From Odiellus spinosus (Eukaryota; Arthropoda; Arachnida; Opiliones; Phalangiidae), in the NCBI GenBank assembly GCA_963920705.1, contig OY987240.1, forward strand, positions 6,288,766 through 6,352,765: DNA of 64,000 nucleotides. The letters run 5' to 3'. This document shows positions 17,571-29,300 of the stretch, piece after piece. A program made the position numbers and the translations under genes. The notes beneath the pieces are model-generated. The model was not told the DNA's origin. It searched no databases and saw nothing but the letters and a program-made list of their open reading frames with translations. Every line of letters begins with the position of its first letter. The stretch's first letter is position 1.

Positions 17571-18833
17571 CAAGTTGGGAAACCAAAATATTACCTCCCC
17601 GACGCCGACGTTAACTTAATCTAACCTAACCCTACCTTAAATAAAAGATGAAAAGAAATGTAGTGTATTGAAAGAATAGAAGTAACAGGGTGCTTTTGTT
17701 TCACACTTTTCAATTTCCCATCTACGTTACGGAGTAAAGTACTTTCCCTTAACCTCAAGGTATAAGAATCCAAAAGATTGTCCTGCGTTACTCATAATTA
17801 TGTGTAGCAGGTCGTAGTCCTCTTAATTAGACACACCAAATGAATTGTTTATTTTCAAAGTAAATATTTAAAATACAAATTCTTGTAATATAAATTAATA
17901 CATCAGTATAGGCTGTACTGTGTCATTATCCATGATAATCCACTGATTTGATTAGACGAATGATTCAGTCTGAGATAACAAAGTAGAGAAGAAATTACAA
18001 CGACAAAGATACGGTAGCAAACTCCTCTTGGACAAAACTAAGAAATATTCTAGACTGAATGTTCCATTTACAGCCCATTGTCGGTAGATGATTGGAAATT
18101 ACTTCCGGTACCGTTTTCGTCTGAAATTCTTGTTTTGACGTGCTAATAGAGGACCATTGCAGAGTTTTTCATCTTACGAGTGATCCCAGTCATTGGAAGA
18201 ATCCCGCTGACAAGACGTCAGTTTCCATTTATGTGATAAAATAATATCTTAATGACTAAAAGTAGATTAATTTCCATACCGTTAGTATTTATACTTGAAA
18301 AGCTCCTTTTATGTTGAGAATAACGTATTTGTATGAAGAACTCTCGAGCTTTTACTGACTATAGGTATCTCATATTTCAAGTCTGAAAAGACTCACTGCT
18401 TCGCATGTTTCAATTCTTCGTAGCCAGGCCGTCACTTTCTGGTGATAAATGAAAGCCGGGTCGTTGCTCTGTTGACTTTAAATGGTGATGACATTCCGCG
18501 CTGGTTGACCATCTCACTTAAGTCATTGCTTGATCATCTCACTTAAGTCATTGCAGCTCTCTTTCGTCTAGTCTCCTGGTCCGCTAACAAAGTTTACTAT
18601 AGGCGGCTGATTTTCATTATGAAATTTATCGGAAATGTTTCTTGGTTTATAGTCAAGAAAATTGAAGCCTATTTTGGTTTTTTTCCAACATCAGATGTCC
18701 ATTTTTTATTCAAATTGGTGTATTTTATTGTTTTTTAAACACTACTCTACTTCTGTTCAAGGAGAGTTTTCACGACTTTTATTTTCTTAAGAGGTTTATC
18801 ATTTTGTATCAATCCGCCTCAGCTTCAAACCTT
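17571..18833 (-). mobile_element. ACCTCCCCGAC-family element, copy C (one end)
   Basis: Begins CAAGTTGGGAAACCAAAATA then ACCTCCCCGACGCCGAC and matches the reverse complement of 43000-44335, and also 59050-60375. It carries a decayed copy of the element's ORF (the start region is visible on the - strand near 18490) with deletions. The matching region stops at about 18833 and the other end is missing. Confidence 0.75.
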
Positions 18834-19217
18834 ATACACCAATTCCACTTGAACTGGTTAAAATTGTACCGAATATAATCGAAGTTATTATATTGAATTA
18901 AAAACAGGCCAGCTGGCCTGTTTTATTTATAGGTGTCTCAAAATTTCACTAGAAAAGTCTATGGAGATTTGTCTTATGAGGTGGAATCTTTTTTGTCAAT
19001 TATAACTGAGGTTTTCGTTTTCTTCTTCTTCTTCTTCGTCCTACCGCGAGTCCGTTTCATTGAGAGTTTGCATTCGAGAGAGAAAAATATGGTAGGATCG
19101 CGGGGGTACTCTATACTTATCTAATGTTGAATACTAAGACAGATAAAAGGTATAGATAACGTTCAAGCACCGCGAAAGACGGCGTTTCATTGAGAGTTTG
19201 CATTAGAGAGATAGATA
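18834..19217. other. Unassigned sequence with a perfect palindrome and (TTC)n
   Basis: Contains the 24-nt palindrome at 18901-18924 (centre GGCCAGCTGGCC, flanked by A and T runs) and a TTC tract at about 19019-19037. The short ORF over the TTC tract is low-complexity. No gene seen. Confidence 0.6.
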
Positions 19218-19983
19218 AATTATACAAAAATGTTGTTTTGCTTCGCACTTCAAAAAAGTGCATTTATAGGTAAGAATATCAAACCCGTGAAGGGACAGAA
19301 ATTATAAATTATCGTTGAAAGAAATATGAATGTCACAGTCTAAGAAATCAGAAAGCTATAATGAAATAATTAATATGAATAAAAAAATTACATATAAATT
19401 CGGCCTATCGAAACTTTAAATTATGTAGAGTTAAAGAATGTAAAGGTTATAAAAAGTCGAGTGTTTCCTTTTACAAGCTGGAAACTGCAACCATAACCAT
19501 ACGATATCACCAAAGTCTAGGAGAAGGGAAAAAGTAAGAATCAACTAAACTTTGGCAGAGTTGTCAGGTGACGATAAGGCACAAGTAAAGGTTTGTTAGT
19601 GTACACCCCGTGGTGAAACATGCTCAAAATCTCGAGCGCATCCAAACGGCAACCCCTCTTAAGGTACTATAATTCTTCACCCTAAGAACTAAACATTTCA
19701 AAAGCGCCAGTTTAAACTAATTGGTATTACGCAATTCTACCATTAAACGCATAGTAGGCTTTAAGTTACCCTTTCCAAGAGTGATTTCTACGAATGACTT
19801 CTACATAATTTAGAGTTTCGAAAGGCCGAATTTATATGTAATTTTTTTATTCATATTAATTATTTCATTATAGCTTTCTGATTTCTTAGACTGTGACATT
19901 CATATTTCTTTCAACGATAATTTATAATTTCTGTCCCTTCACGGGTTTGATATTCTTACCTATAAATGCACTTTTTTGAAGTG
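19218..19983. mobile_element. Long-palindrome element, second family
   Basis: The left arm starts AATTATACAAAAATG. From about 19244 to 19456 it is inverted at about 19780-19983 (for example GCACTTCAAAAAAGTGC and AGAAATCAGAAAGCTATAAT). The right end lacks the terminal ~26 bp present on the left. The subterminal motif is shared with the 13984 family. No ORF. Confidence 0.8.
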
Positions 19984-21727
19984 TTTTTAGTGTTTGCTTT
20001 TGGAAAAATTAAACACTAGTAAATCAATTAATCCATTTTTTTATTTAGTGGTAGGTAATTAAAATTGCAAATTTACAAGTTTAAATTGAAATGATTTAAT
20101 ATATATGATTTTTTTATTTTGTACAAACTTTATAATCGGTTATTGTTGTTCTAAATTATGGGGCCCTATAACTGTGGTTTAAGATTAAATATCCTATGGT
20201 GCACGCGACATATTTTTTAATCTCGATCGCAGCACGTTATTCGATCTTTTTAAAAGTAAATTGATTAAGTTCTTGTTTTTGCCATATTAAAAAATATTCC
20301 CTCGAGCTCCCGCAGAACGAACACATCAATACTCTCAGCATAAAACTATAGTTCTTAAATTTCATTTCATACAGTTTAATTCAGAAGTTCTTTCCATTTA
20401 GTTGAATATTAACATCGCTTAAGGCGTTGTTTTCATTTTGATGGTTTAATAGTTTTGACCTAATTAACTGGTACCCTTTTAAAATAGCTTTGAACTCACT
20501 CGTTTTCCTGTGAGGACGCGTTACACGACGCGCACAAATAATGGTGGACGGAGGCGCACAATTAAAGGTTGAAATGTATACAGAATACTGGTCGCTGACG
20601 TCCCGTCATCGCGTGATTTCGAATCATCCGATTGCCCGGTTAGATTTTATTTTGCACATGGCGATCGAGCCTTTTTCTTACTCCGTAGATTTAAACTCAA
20701 TTTAAAAATTATGACCTCTCGCTTTTAAGTCTCCAGTCCAACCTCAGGATACCAGTAAGTAGAAAAATATATAATTGGTACCATGCCGCGGCATACGCGG
20801 GCATGGCAACTAAAAGGAATTTAAAGTTTTCTTAAAATTGAGTACACATGGCACCGATTTATAAAAAAGGAAGCCCATGTGCAAGAGAAACCATTACAGC
20901 TCTAACCTCCGACCTCGCGCTAGCTAGATACGCGTATCGGAAGACCTAAAAGAAAAAGCACCCTACGACTTTAATTGTCTTGGGGAGAGTCTCTGCCGTT
21001 TACAAATAAAAGTATTTACGAATTGAAGGGTAGGAGTCAAAGATTTTAAAGGTTATATACGAAAATATAAATGAAGTCCGAATTTGCCGTTAGATATAAT
21101 ATGATGACTCTCTCTTTGTTTCCATCCATTTATTCATCCACTACGCTTAGTTTAGAAAAAGAACGACGAAAGCGGCACCTCGTAACAAATCCGCCCATAA
21201 CGAAGTTATATCTCAGTCGCGCCATGGCTCTGGAAGATTCGCTTCAATTCCGAACTCGTCAATTACAAGAGAGAAGGGTGATACCAAGGGATTACTAGCT
21301 AAAGGGATATTGGCTAATTCGAAGGATAAAATACACTAGCCTGACGTGACCTTACTAGCGTTGTTTTAATCTGCTAACTTAAAGATAACTAAAAGTGATT
21401 ACCATGAACATCCACTAAGATACTAAAATATCTACTCGAGAATTAACGAGACGATCGAGACCAGAATAAACATTAAACTTTATTATAACAAGTATAATTC
21501 TCATAAATTCAGAGAGCCCTGCAAAAAAAAAGAAAACGAAGTCGTAAAACAACATCGCGTTAAAGAACATATTTGCAAAAAAATATGCCAAGTCCTCCGC
21601 ACTGTTCCTAAAGAAACGTAAGTCTTCCTTTACTCTGCTGTCCTTCAGATGTACTGGATGATGGCCCCAGGCATCTTTCCACTACTTGTCCTCTACTTGG
21701 CCTATCCTAATCCTTGAAGGCTAGGAC
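19984..21727. other. Gene-free AT-rich region
   Basis: No convincing ORF or RNA gene. Around 21290-21360 there is a short piece of the CTAACC-type repeat. The 75-codon ORF at 21071-21298 has no recognisable features. Confidence 0.6.
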
Positions 21728-21735
21728 ATTCTAGG
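21728..21735 (+). repeat. 8-bp target-site duplication, left
   Basis: ATTCTAGG directly before the terminal inverted repeat; repeated perfectly at 33896-33903. Confidence 0.92.
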
Positions 21736-22675
21736 CAGTAGCGCCGCCAGCAGTAGGCACACGTAGGCACGTGCCTACGTTTAAAAATTTAGAGCCTAAT
21801 TAGGGGGCCTCCAAAATTTGAAATTAGTGCCTATGGGGGCCTCGGAATTTTGAAACAGGTGCCTAAAGGACCTTTAAATTTTTAGTGCTTAAGTGGGCTT
21901 TTTTAAATAAATTTATATTTCTTGTAAATAATCATCTGTAAAAGGGTGCTTTGACTGTAGAGACAGCTACAGAAGTTAAAAAGACTGAAGTGTAAAGATC
22001 GCTGCCAAAGGCTCACAGACCTTCTTACTTCCCTCCTTATAGTGTCAAGTGACAAAAACATGAATATTAGTCTCACCATAGGGGGCGTTTAACGGCATCT
22101 CTTCATTCCTTAATAGGACTAAAATATTTACTGATCCACTCTAAATTTTAAGCAAGCACAAAGAAAGGCTCCCTATACCTTAAAGTAAAAAAAAGGTCTG
22201 GAGATAACGAATAAGATAGCTTTGTACGTGCTGCCTATTTAAGGTGGGATATAATAAAAAGGTTTGCCACCTGGTAAAATGTTTTCAAGAGGAAAAACAG
22301 CATAATATTGTGCTCATAGCCATGGGATTCCTTTTAATTTTTGATAATTCTAACCTTTGTGCACACTATTGTAGTAAGGAATTTGTGGCAAGCACTGGTT
22401 TTGGCACTCTATAGGGGGTGATTTGGGTTTGTTGACTTTTTCCAAGAAGGCGGAATGGCACCCGGAAAAGTCTATACGCTTTCAAGTGCTATTATACCGC
22501 TGAGATCTGCTTGTGAAAGATAGTTGTTTAACTTCGCCCATGGTGAAATCTCTGGGTGGATTTTATATTATTTGGAGTATTTATTTTTATGAAAAGTACT
22601 TGTGATTCTGAAAATTCTTTTTTTCCTTATCATGATTTATCATCTTGTAGAGCAGAGGGAACAAGTCACTACTAC

Positions 22676-22834
22676 GGTTACATTGGGCTCTGAACGTCGA
22701 CGTAAGGGAACGTCGACGCTCATTTTTTCCATGTAAACGGACGAACGTCGACGTTCGAGGAGATACGTCGACTTAACGAAAACTACCTCGAACCGTCGAT
22801 TTAAGGACTTACGTCGACGTTCGAGGTGGCATGT
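22676..22834. mobile_element. CGTCGACG palindromic MITE, left of the satellite
   Basis: Imperfect inverted ends (GGTTACATTGGGCTCTGAAC left; GGTTACATGCCACCTCGAAC as complement of the right) and repeated GACGTCGACG-type palindromes inside. A related piece in opposite orientation lies at 33672-33769. The 90-codon ORF across it is not convincing. Confidence 0.6.
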
Positions 22835-23323
22835 AACCCGTGAAAGTCGTTGTTCGCCGCATAGTAGAATTTTTCTTACTATATAAATGCTACTATTTTT
22901 TTGATATTGCATTTTATTTTCTAAACTATTTTATACTCAAGCGTAATAACGATTTTTTTAACATATTTAAATTATTGAACTAAGTAGCCAGCTACTGACA
23001 AATTCTTTAATAGCAGAGGTTTGATTTTCAAAATTTAAAAGAAATTAACTGATATTATTTAAGATAAGCGTATATAATTTAGTACATACAATTAATATTA
23101 TACTATATAAAAAATACTATATTATATTAATATTATTTAAAAAAAATCAGATGCAACCAGTTATACCGAAATAATTTCTAAAAGATTTATTGATTTTATC
23201 TAATTTTAAAGTCTACAAATTACCAATCTATTTTTTGATCTACTACATTTTTTAGTTCTTGTTGTCGGAAACTTCATGTAGCATTTTTATTTACAGGGTA
23301 AAGTATGCTTAGGGGAGGAGGGC

Positions 23324-23387
23324 GATCTTTAAAATTAAAATCGGGATCCTTAAAAATAAATAAGATCCCGATTTAATTTTAAAGATC
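23324..23387. repeat. Hairpin at the left edge of the satellite
   Basis: One inverted satellite unit (GATCTTTAAAATTAAAATCG, continuing to 23348) faces the first direct units (from 23364) across a 15-bp loop. The stem is about 24 bp with one extra base. Confidence 0.88.
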
Positions 23388-26300
23388 CCGATTTAATTTT
23401 AAAGATCCCGATTTAATTTTAAAGATCCCGATTTAATTTTAAAGATCCCGATTTAATTTTAAAGATCCCGATTTAATTTTAAAGATCCCGATTTAATTTT
23501 AAAGATCCCGATTTAATTTTAAAGATCCCGATTTAATTTTAAAGATCCCGATTTAATTTTAAAGATCCCGATTTAATTTTAAAGATCCCGATTTAATTTT
23601 AAAGATCCCGATTTAATTTTAAAGATCCCGATTTAATTTTAAAGATCCCGATTTAATTTTAAAGATCCCGATTTAATTTTAAAGATCCCGATTTAATTTT
23701 AAAGATCCCGATTTAATTTTAAAGATCCCGATTTAATTTTAAAGATCCCGATTTAATTTTAAAGATCCCGATTTAATTTTAAAGATCCCGATTTAATTTT
23801 AAAGATCCCGATTTAATTTTAAAGATCCCGATTTAATTTTAAAGATCCCGATTTAATTTTAAAGATCCCGATTTAATTTTAAAGATCCCGATTTAATTTT
23901 AAAGATCCCGATTTAATTTTAAAGATCCCGATTTAATTTTAAAGATCCCGATTTAATTTTAAAGATCCCGATTTAATTTTAAAGATCCCGATTTAATTTT
24001 AAAGATCCCGATTTAATTTTAAAGATCCCGATTTAATTTTAAAGATCCCGATTTAATTTTAAAGATCCCGATTTAATTTTAAAGATCCCGATTTAATTTT
24101 AAAGATCCCGATTTAATTTTAAAGATCCCGATTTAATTTTAAAGATCCCGATTTAATTTTAAAGATCCCGATTTAATTTTAAAGATCCCGATTTAATTTT
24201 AAAGATCCCGATTTAATTTTAAAGATCCCGATTTAATTTTAAAGATCCCGATTTAATTTTAAAGATCCCGATTTAATTTTAAAGATCCCGATTTAATTTT
24301 AAAGATCCCGATTTAATTTTAAAGATCCCGATTTAATTTTAAAGATCCCGATTTAATTTTAAAGATCCCGATTTAATTTTAAAGATCCCGATTTAATTTT
24401 AAAGATCCCGATTTAATTTTAAAGATCCCGATTTAATTTTAAAGATCCCGATTTAATTTTAAAGATCCCGATTTAATTTTAAAGATCCCGATTTAATTTT
24501 AAAGATCCCGATTTAATTTTAAAGATCCCGATTTAATTTTAAAGATCCCGATTTAATTTTAAAGATCCCGATTTAATTTTAAAGATCCCGATTTAATTTT
24601 AAAGATCCCGATTTAATTTTAAAGATCCCGATTTAATTTTAAAGATCCCGATTTAATTTTAAAGATCCCGATTTAATTTTAAAGATCCCGATTTAATTTT
24701 AAAGATCCCGATTTAATTTTAAAGATCCCGATTTAATTTTAAAGATCCCGATTTAATTTTAAAGATCCCGATTTAATTTTAAAGATCCCGATTTAATTTT
24801 AAAGATCCCGATTTAATTTTAAAGATCCCGATTTAATTTTAAAGATCCCGATTTAATTTTAAAGATCCCGATTTAATTTTAAAGATCCCGATTTAATTTT
24901 AAAGATCCCGATTTAATTTTAAAGATCCCGATTTAATTTTAAAGATCCCGATTTAATTTTAAAGATCCCGATTTAATTTTAAAGATCCCGATTTAATTTT
25001 AAAGATCCCGATTTAATTTTAAAGATCCCGATTTAATTTTAAAGATCCCGATTTAATTTTAAAGATCCCGATTTAATTTTAAAGATCCCGATTTAATTTT
25101 AAAGATCCCGATTTAATTTTAAAGATCCCGATTTAATTTTAAAGATCCCGATTTAATTTTAAAGATCCCGATTTAATTTTAAAGATCCCGATTTAATTTT
25201 AAAGATCCCGATTTAATTTTAAAGATCCCGATTTAATTTTAAAGATCCCGATTTAATTTTAAAGATCCCGATTTAATTTTAAAGATCCCGATTTAATTTT
25301 AAAGATCCCGATTTAATTTTAAAGATCCCGATTTAATTTTAAAGATCCCGATTTAATTTTAAAGATCCCGATTTAATTTTAAAGATCCCGATTTAATTTT
25401 AAAGATCCCGATTTAATTTTAAAGATCCCGATTTAATTTTAAAGATCCCGATTTAATTTTAAAGATCCCGATTTAATTTTAAAGATCCCGATTTAATTTT
25501 AAAGATCCCGATTTAATTTTAAAGATCCCGATTTAATTTTAAAGATCCCGATTTAATTTTAAAGATCCCGATTTAATTTTAAAGATCCCGATTTAATTTT
25601 AAAGATCCCGATTTAATTTTAAAGATCCCGATTTAATTTTAAAGATCCCGATTTAATTTTAAAGATCCCGATTTAATTTTAAAGATCCCGATTTAATTTT
25701 AAAGATCCCGATTTAATTTTAAAGATCCCGATTTAATTTTAAAGATCCCGATTTAATTTTAAAGATCCCGATTTAATTTTAAAGATCCCGATTTAATTTT
25801 AAAGATCCCGATTTAATTTTAAAGATCCCGATTTAATTTTAAAGATCCCGATTTAATTTTAAAGATCCCGATTTAATTTTAAAGATCCCGATTTAATTTT
25901 AAAGATCCCGATTTAATTTTAAAGATCCCGATTTAATTTTAAAGATCCCGATTTAATTTTAAAGATCCCGATTTAATTTTAAAGATCCCGATTTAATTTT
26001 AAAGATCCCGATTTAATTTTAAAGATCCCGATTTAATTTTAAAGATCCCGATTTAATTTTAAAGATCCCGATTTAATTTTAAAGATCCCGATTTAATTTT
26101 AAAGATCCCGATTTAATTTTAAAGATCCCGATTTAATTTTAAAGATCCCGATTTAATTTTAAAGATCCCGATTTAATTTTAAAGATCCCGATTTAATTTT
26201 AAAGATCCCGATTTAATTTTAAAGATCCCGATTTAATTTTAAAGATCCCGATTTAATTTTAAAGATCCCGATTTAATTTTAAAGATCCCGATTTAATTTT

Positions 26301-29300
26301 AAAGATCCCGATTTAATTTTAAAGATCCCGATTTAATTTTAAAGATCCCGATTTAATTTTAAAGATCCCGATTTAATTTTAAAGATCCCGATTTAATTTT
26401 AAAGATCCCGATTTAATTTTAAAGATCCCGATTTAATTTTAAAGATCCCGATTTAATTTTAAAGATCCCGATTTAATTTTAAAGATCCCGATTTAATTTT
26501 AAAGATCCCGATTTAATTTTAAAGATCCCGATTTAATTTTAAAGATCCCGATTTAATTCTAAAGATCCCGATTTAATTCTAAAGATCCCGATTTAATTCT
26601 AAAGATCCCGATTTAATTCTAAAGATCCCGATTTAATTCTAAAGATCCCGATTTAATTCTAAAGATCCCGATTTAATTCTAAAGATCCCGATTTAATTCT
26701 AAAGATCCCGATTTAATTCTAAAGATCCCGATTTAATTCTAAAGATCCCGATTTAATTCTAAAGATCCCGATTTAATTCTAAAGATCCCGATTTAATTCT
26801 AAAGATCCCGATTTAATTCTAAAGATCCCGATTTAATTCTAAAGATCCCGATTTAATTCTAAAGATCCCGATTTAATTCTAAAGATCCCGATTTAATTCT
26901 AAAGATCCCGATTTAATTCTAAAGATCCCGATTTAATTCTAAAGATCCCGATTTAATTCTAAAGATCCCGATTTAATTCTAAAGATCCCGATTTAATTCT
27001 AAAGATCCCGATTTAATTCTAAAGATCCCGATTTAATTCTAAAGATCCCGATTTAATTCTAAAGATCCCGATTTAATTCTAAAGATCCCGATTTAATTCT
27101 AAAGATCCCGATTTAATTCTAAAGATCCCGATTTAATTCTAAAGATCCCGATTTAATTCTAAAGATCCCGATTTAATTCTAAAGATCCCGATTTAATTCT
27201 AAAGATCCCGATTTAATTCTAAAGATCCCGATTTAATTTTAAAGATCCCGATTTAATTTTAAAGATCCCGATTTAATTTTAAAGATCCCGATTTAATTTT
27301 AAAGATCCCGATTTAATTTTAAAGATCCCGATTTAATTTTAAAGATCCCGATTTAATTTTAAAGATCCCGATTTAATTTTAAAGATCCCGATTTAATTTT
27401 AAAGATCCCGATTTAATTTTAAAGATCCCGATTTAATTTTAAAGATCCCGATTTAATTTTAAAGATCCCGATTTAATTTTAAAGATCCCGATTTAATTTT
27501 AAAGATCCCGATTTAATTTTAAAGATCCCGATTTAATTTTAAAGATCCCGATTTAATTTTAAAGATCCCGATTTAATTTTAAAGATCCCGATTTAATTTT
27601 AAAGATCCCGATTTAATTTTAAAGATCCCGATTTAATTTTAAAGATCCCGATTTAATTTTAAAGATCCCGATTTAATTTTAAAGATCCCGATTTAATTTT
27701 AAAGATCCCGATTTAATTTTAAAGATCCCGATTTAATTTTAAAGATCCCGATTTAATTTTAAAGATCCCGATTTAATTTTAAAGATCCCGATTTAATTTT
27801 AAAGATCCCGATTTAATTTTAAAGATCCCGATTTAATTTTAAAGATCCCGATTTAATTTTAAAGATCCCGATTTAATTTTAAAGATCCCGATTTAATTTT
27901 AAAGATCCCGATTTAATTTTAAAGATCCCGATTTAATTTTAAAGATCCCGATTTAATTTTAAAGATCCCGATTTAATTTTAAAGATCCCGATTTAATTTT
28001 AAAGATCCCGATTTAATTTTAAAGATCCCGATTTAATTTTAAAGATCCCGATTTAATTTTAAAGATCCCGATTTAATTTTAAAGATCCCGATTTAATTTT
28101 AAAGATCCCGATTTAATTTTAAAGATCCCGATTTAATTTTAAAGATCCCGATTTAATTTTAAAGATCCCGATTTAATTTTAAAGATCCCGATTTAATTTT
28201 AAAGATCCCGATTTAATTTTAAAGATCCCGATTTAATTTTAAAGATCCCGATTTAATTTTAAAGATCCCGATTTAATTTTAAAGATCCCGATTTAATTTT
28301 AAAGATCCCGATTTAATTTTAAAGATCCCGATTTAATTTTAAAGATCCCGATTTAATTTTAAAGATCCCGATTTAATTTTAAAGATCCCGATTTAATTTT
28401 AAAGATCCCGATTTAATTTTAAAGATCCCGATTTAATTTTAAAGATCCCGATTTAATTTTAAAGATCCCGATTTAATTTTAAAGATCCCGATTTAATTTT
28501 AAAGATCCCGATTTAATTTTAAAGATCCCGATTTAATTTTAAAGATCCCGATTTAATTTTAAAGATCCCGATTTAATTTTAAAGATCCCGATTTAATTTT
28601 AAAGATCCCGATTTAATTTTAAAGATCCCGATTTAATTTTAAAGATCCCGATTTAATTTTAAAGATCCCGATTTAATTTTAAAGATCCCGATTTAATTTT
28701 AAAGATCCCGATTTAATTTTAAAGATCCCGATTTAATTTTAAAGATCCCGATTTAATTTTAAAGATCCCGATTTAATTTTAAAGATCCCGATTTAATTTT
28801 AAAGATCCCGATTTAATTTTAAAGATCCCGATTTAATTTTAAAGATCCCGATTTAATTTTAAAGATCCCGATTTAATTTTAAAGATCCCGATTTAATTTT
28901 AAAGATCCCGATTTAATTTTAAAGATCCCGATTTAATTTTAAAGATCCCGATTTAATTTTAAAGATCCCGATTTAATTTTAAAGATCCCGATTTAATTTT
29001 AAAGATCCCGATTTAATTTTAAAGATCCCGATTTAATTTTAAAGATCCCGATTTAATTTTAAAGATCCCGATTTAATTTTAAAGATCCCGATTTAATTTT
29101 AAAGATCCCGATTTAATTTTAAAGATCCCGATTTAATTTTAAAGATCCCGATTTAATTTTAAAGATCCCGATTTAATTTTAAAGATCCCGATTTAATTTT
29201 AAAGATCCCGATTTAATTTTAAAGATCCCGATTTAATTTTAAAGATCCCGATTTAATTTTAAAGATCCCGATTTAATTTTAAAGATCCCGATTTAATTTT

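Noticed and set aside
22640..22912. 90-codon ORF left of the satellite
   Set aside because: It spans a palindromic MITE; Arg/Ser-rich coding is a by-product of repeated CGTCGACG.
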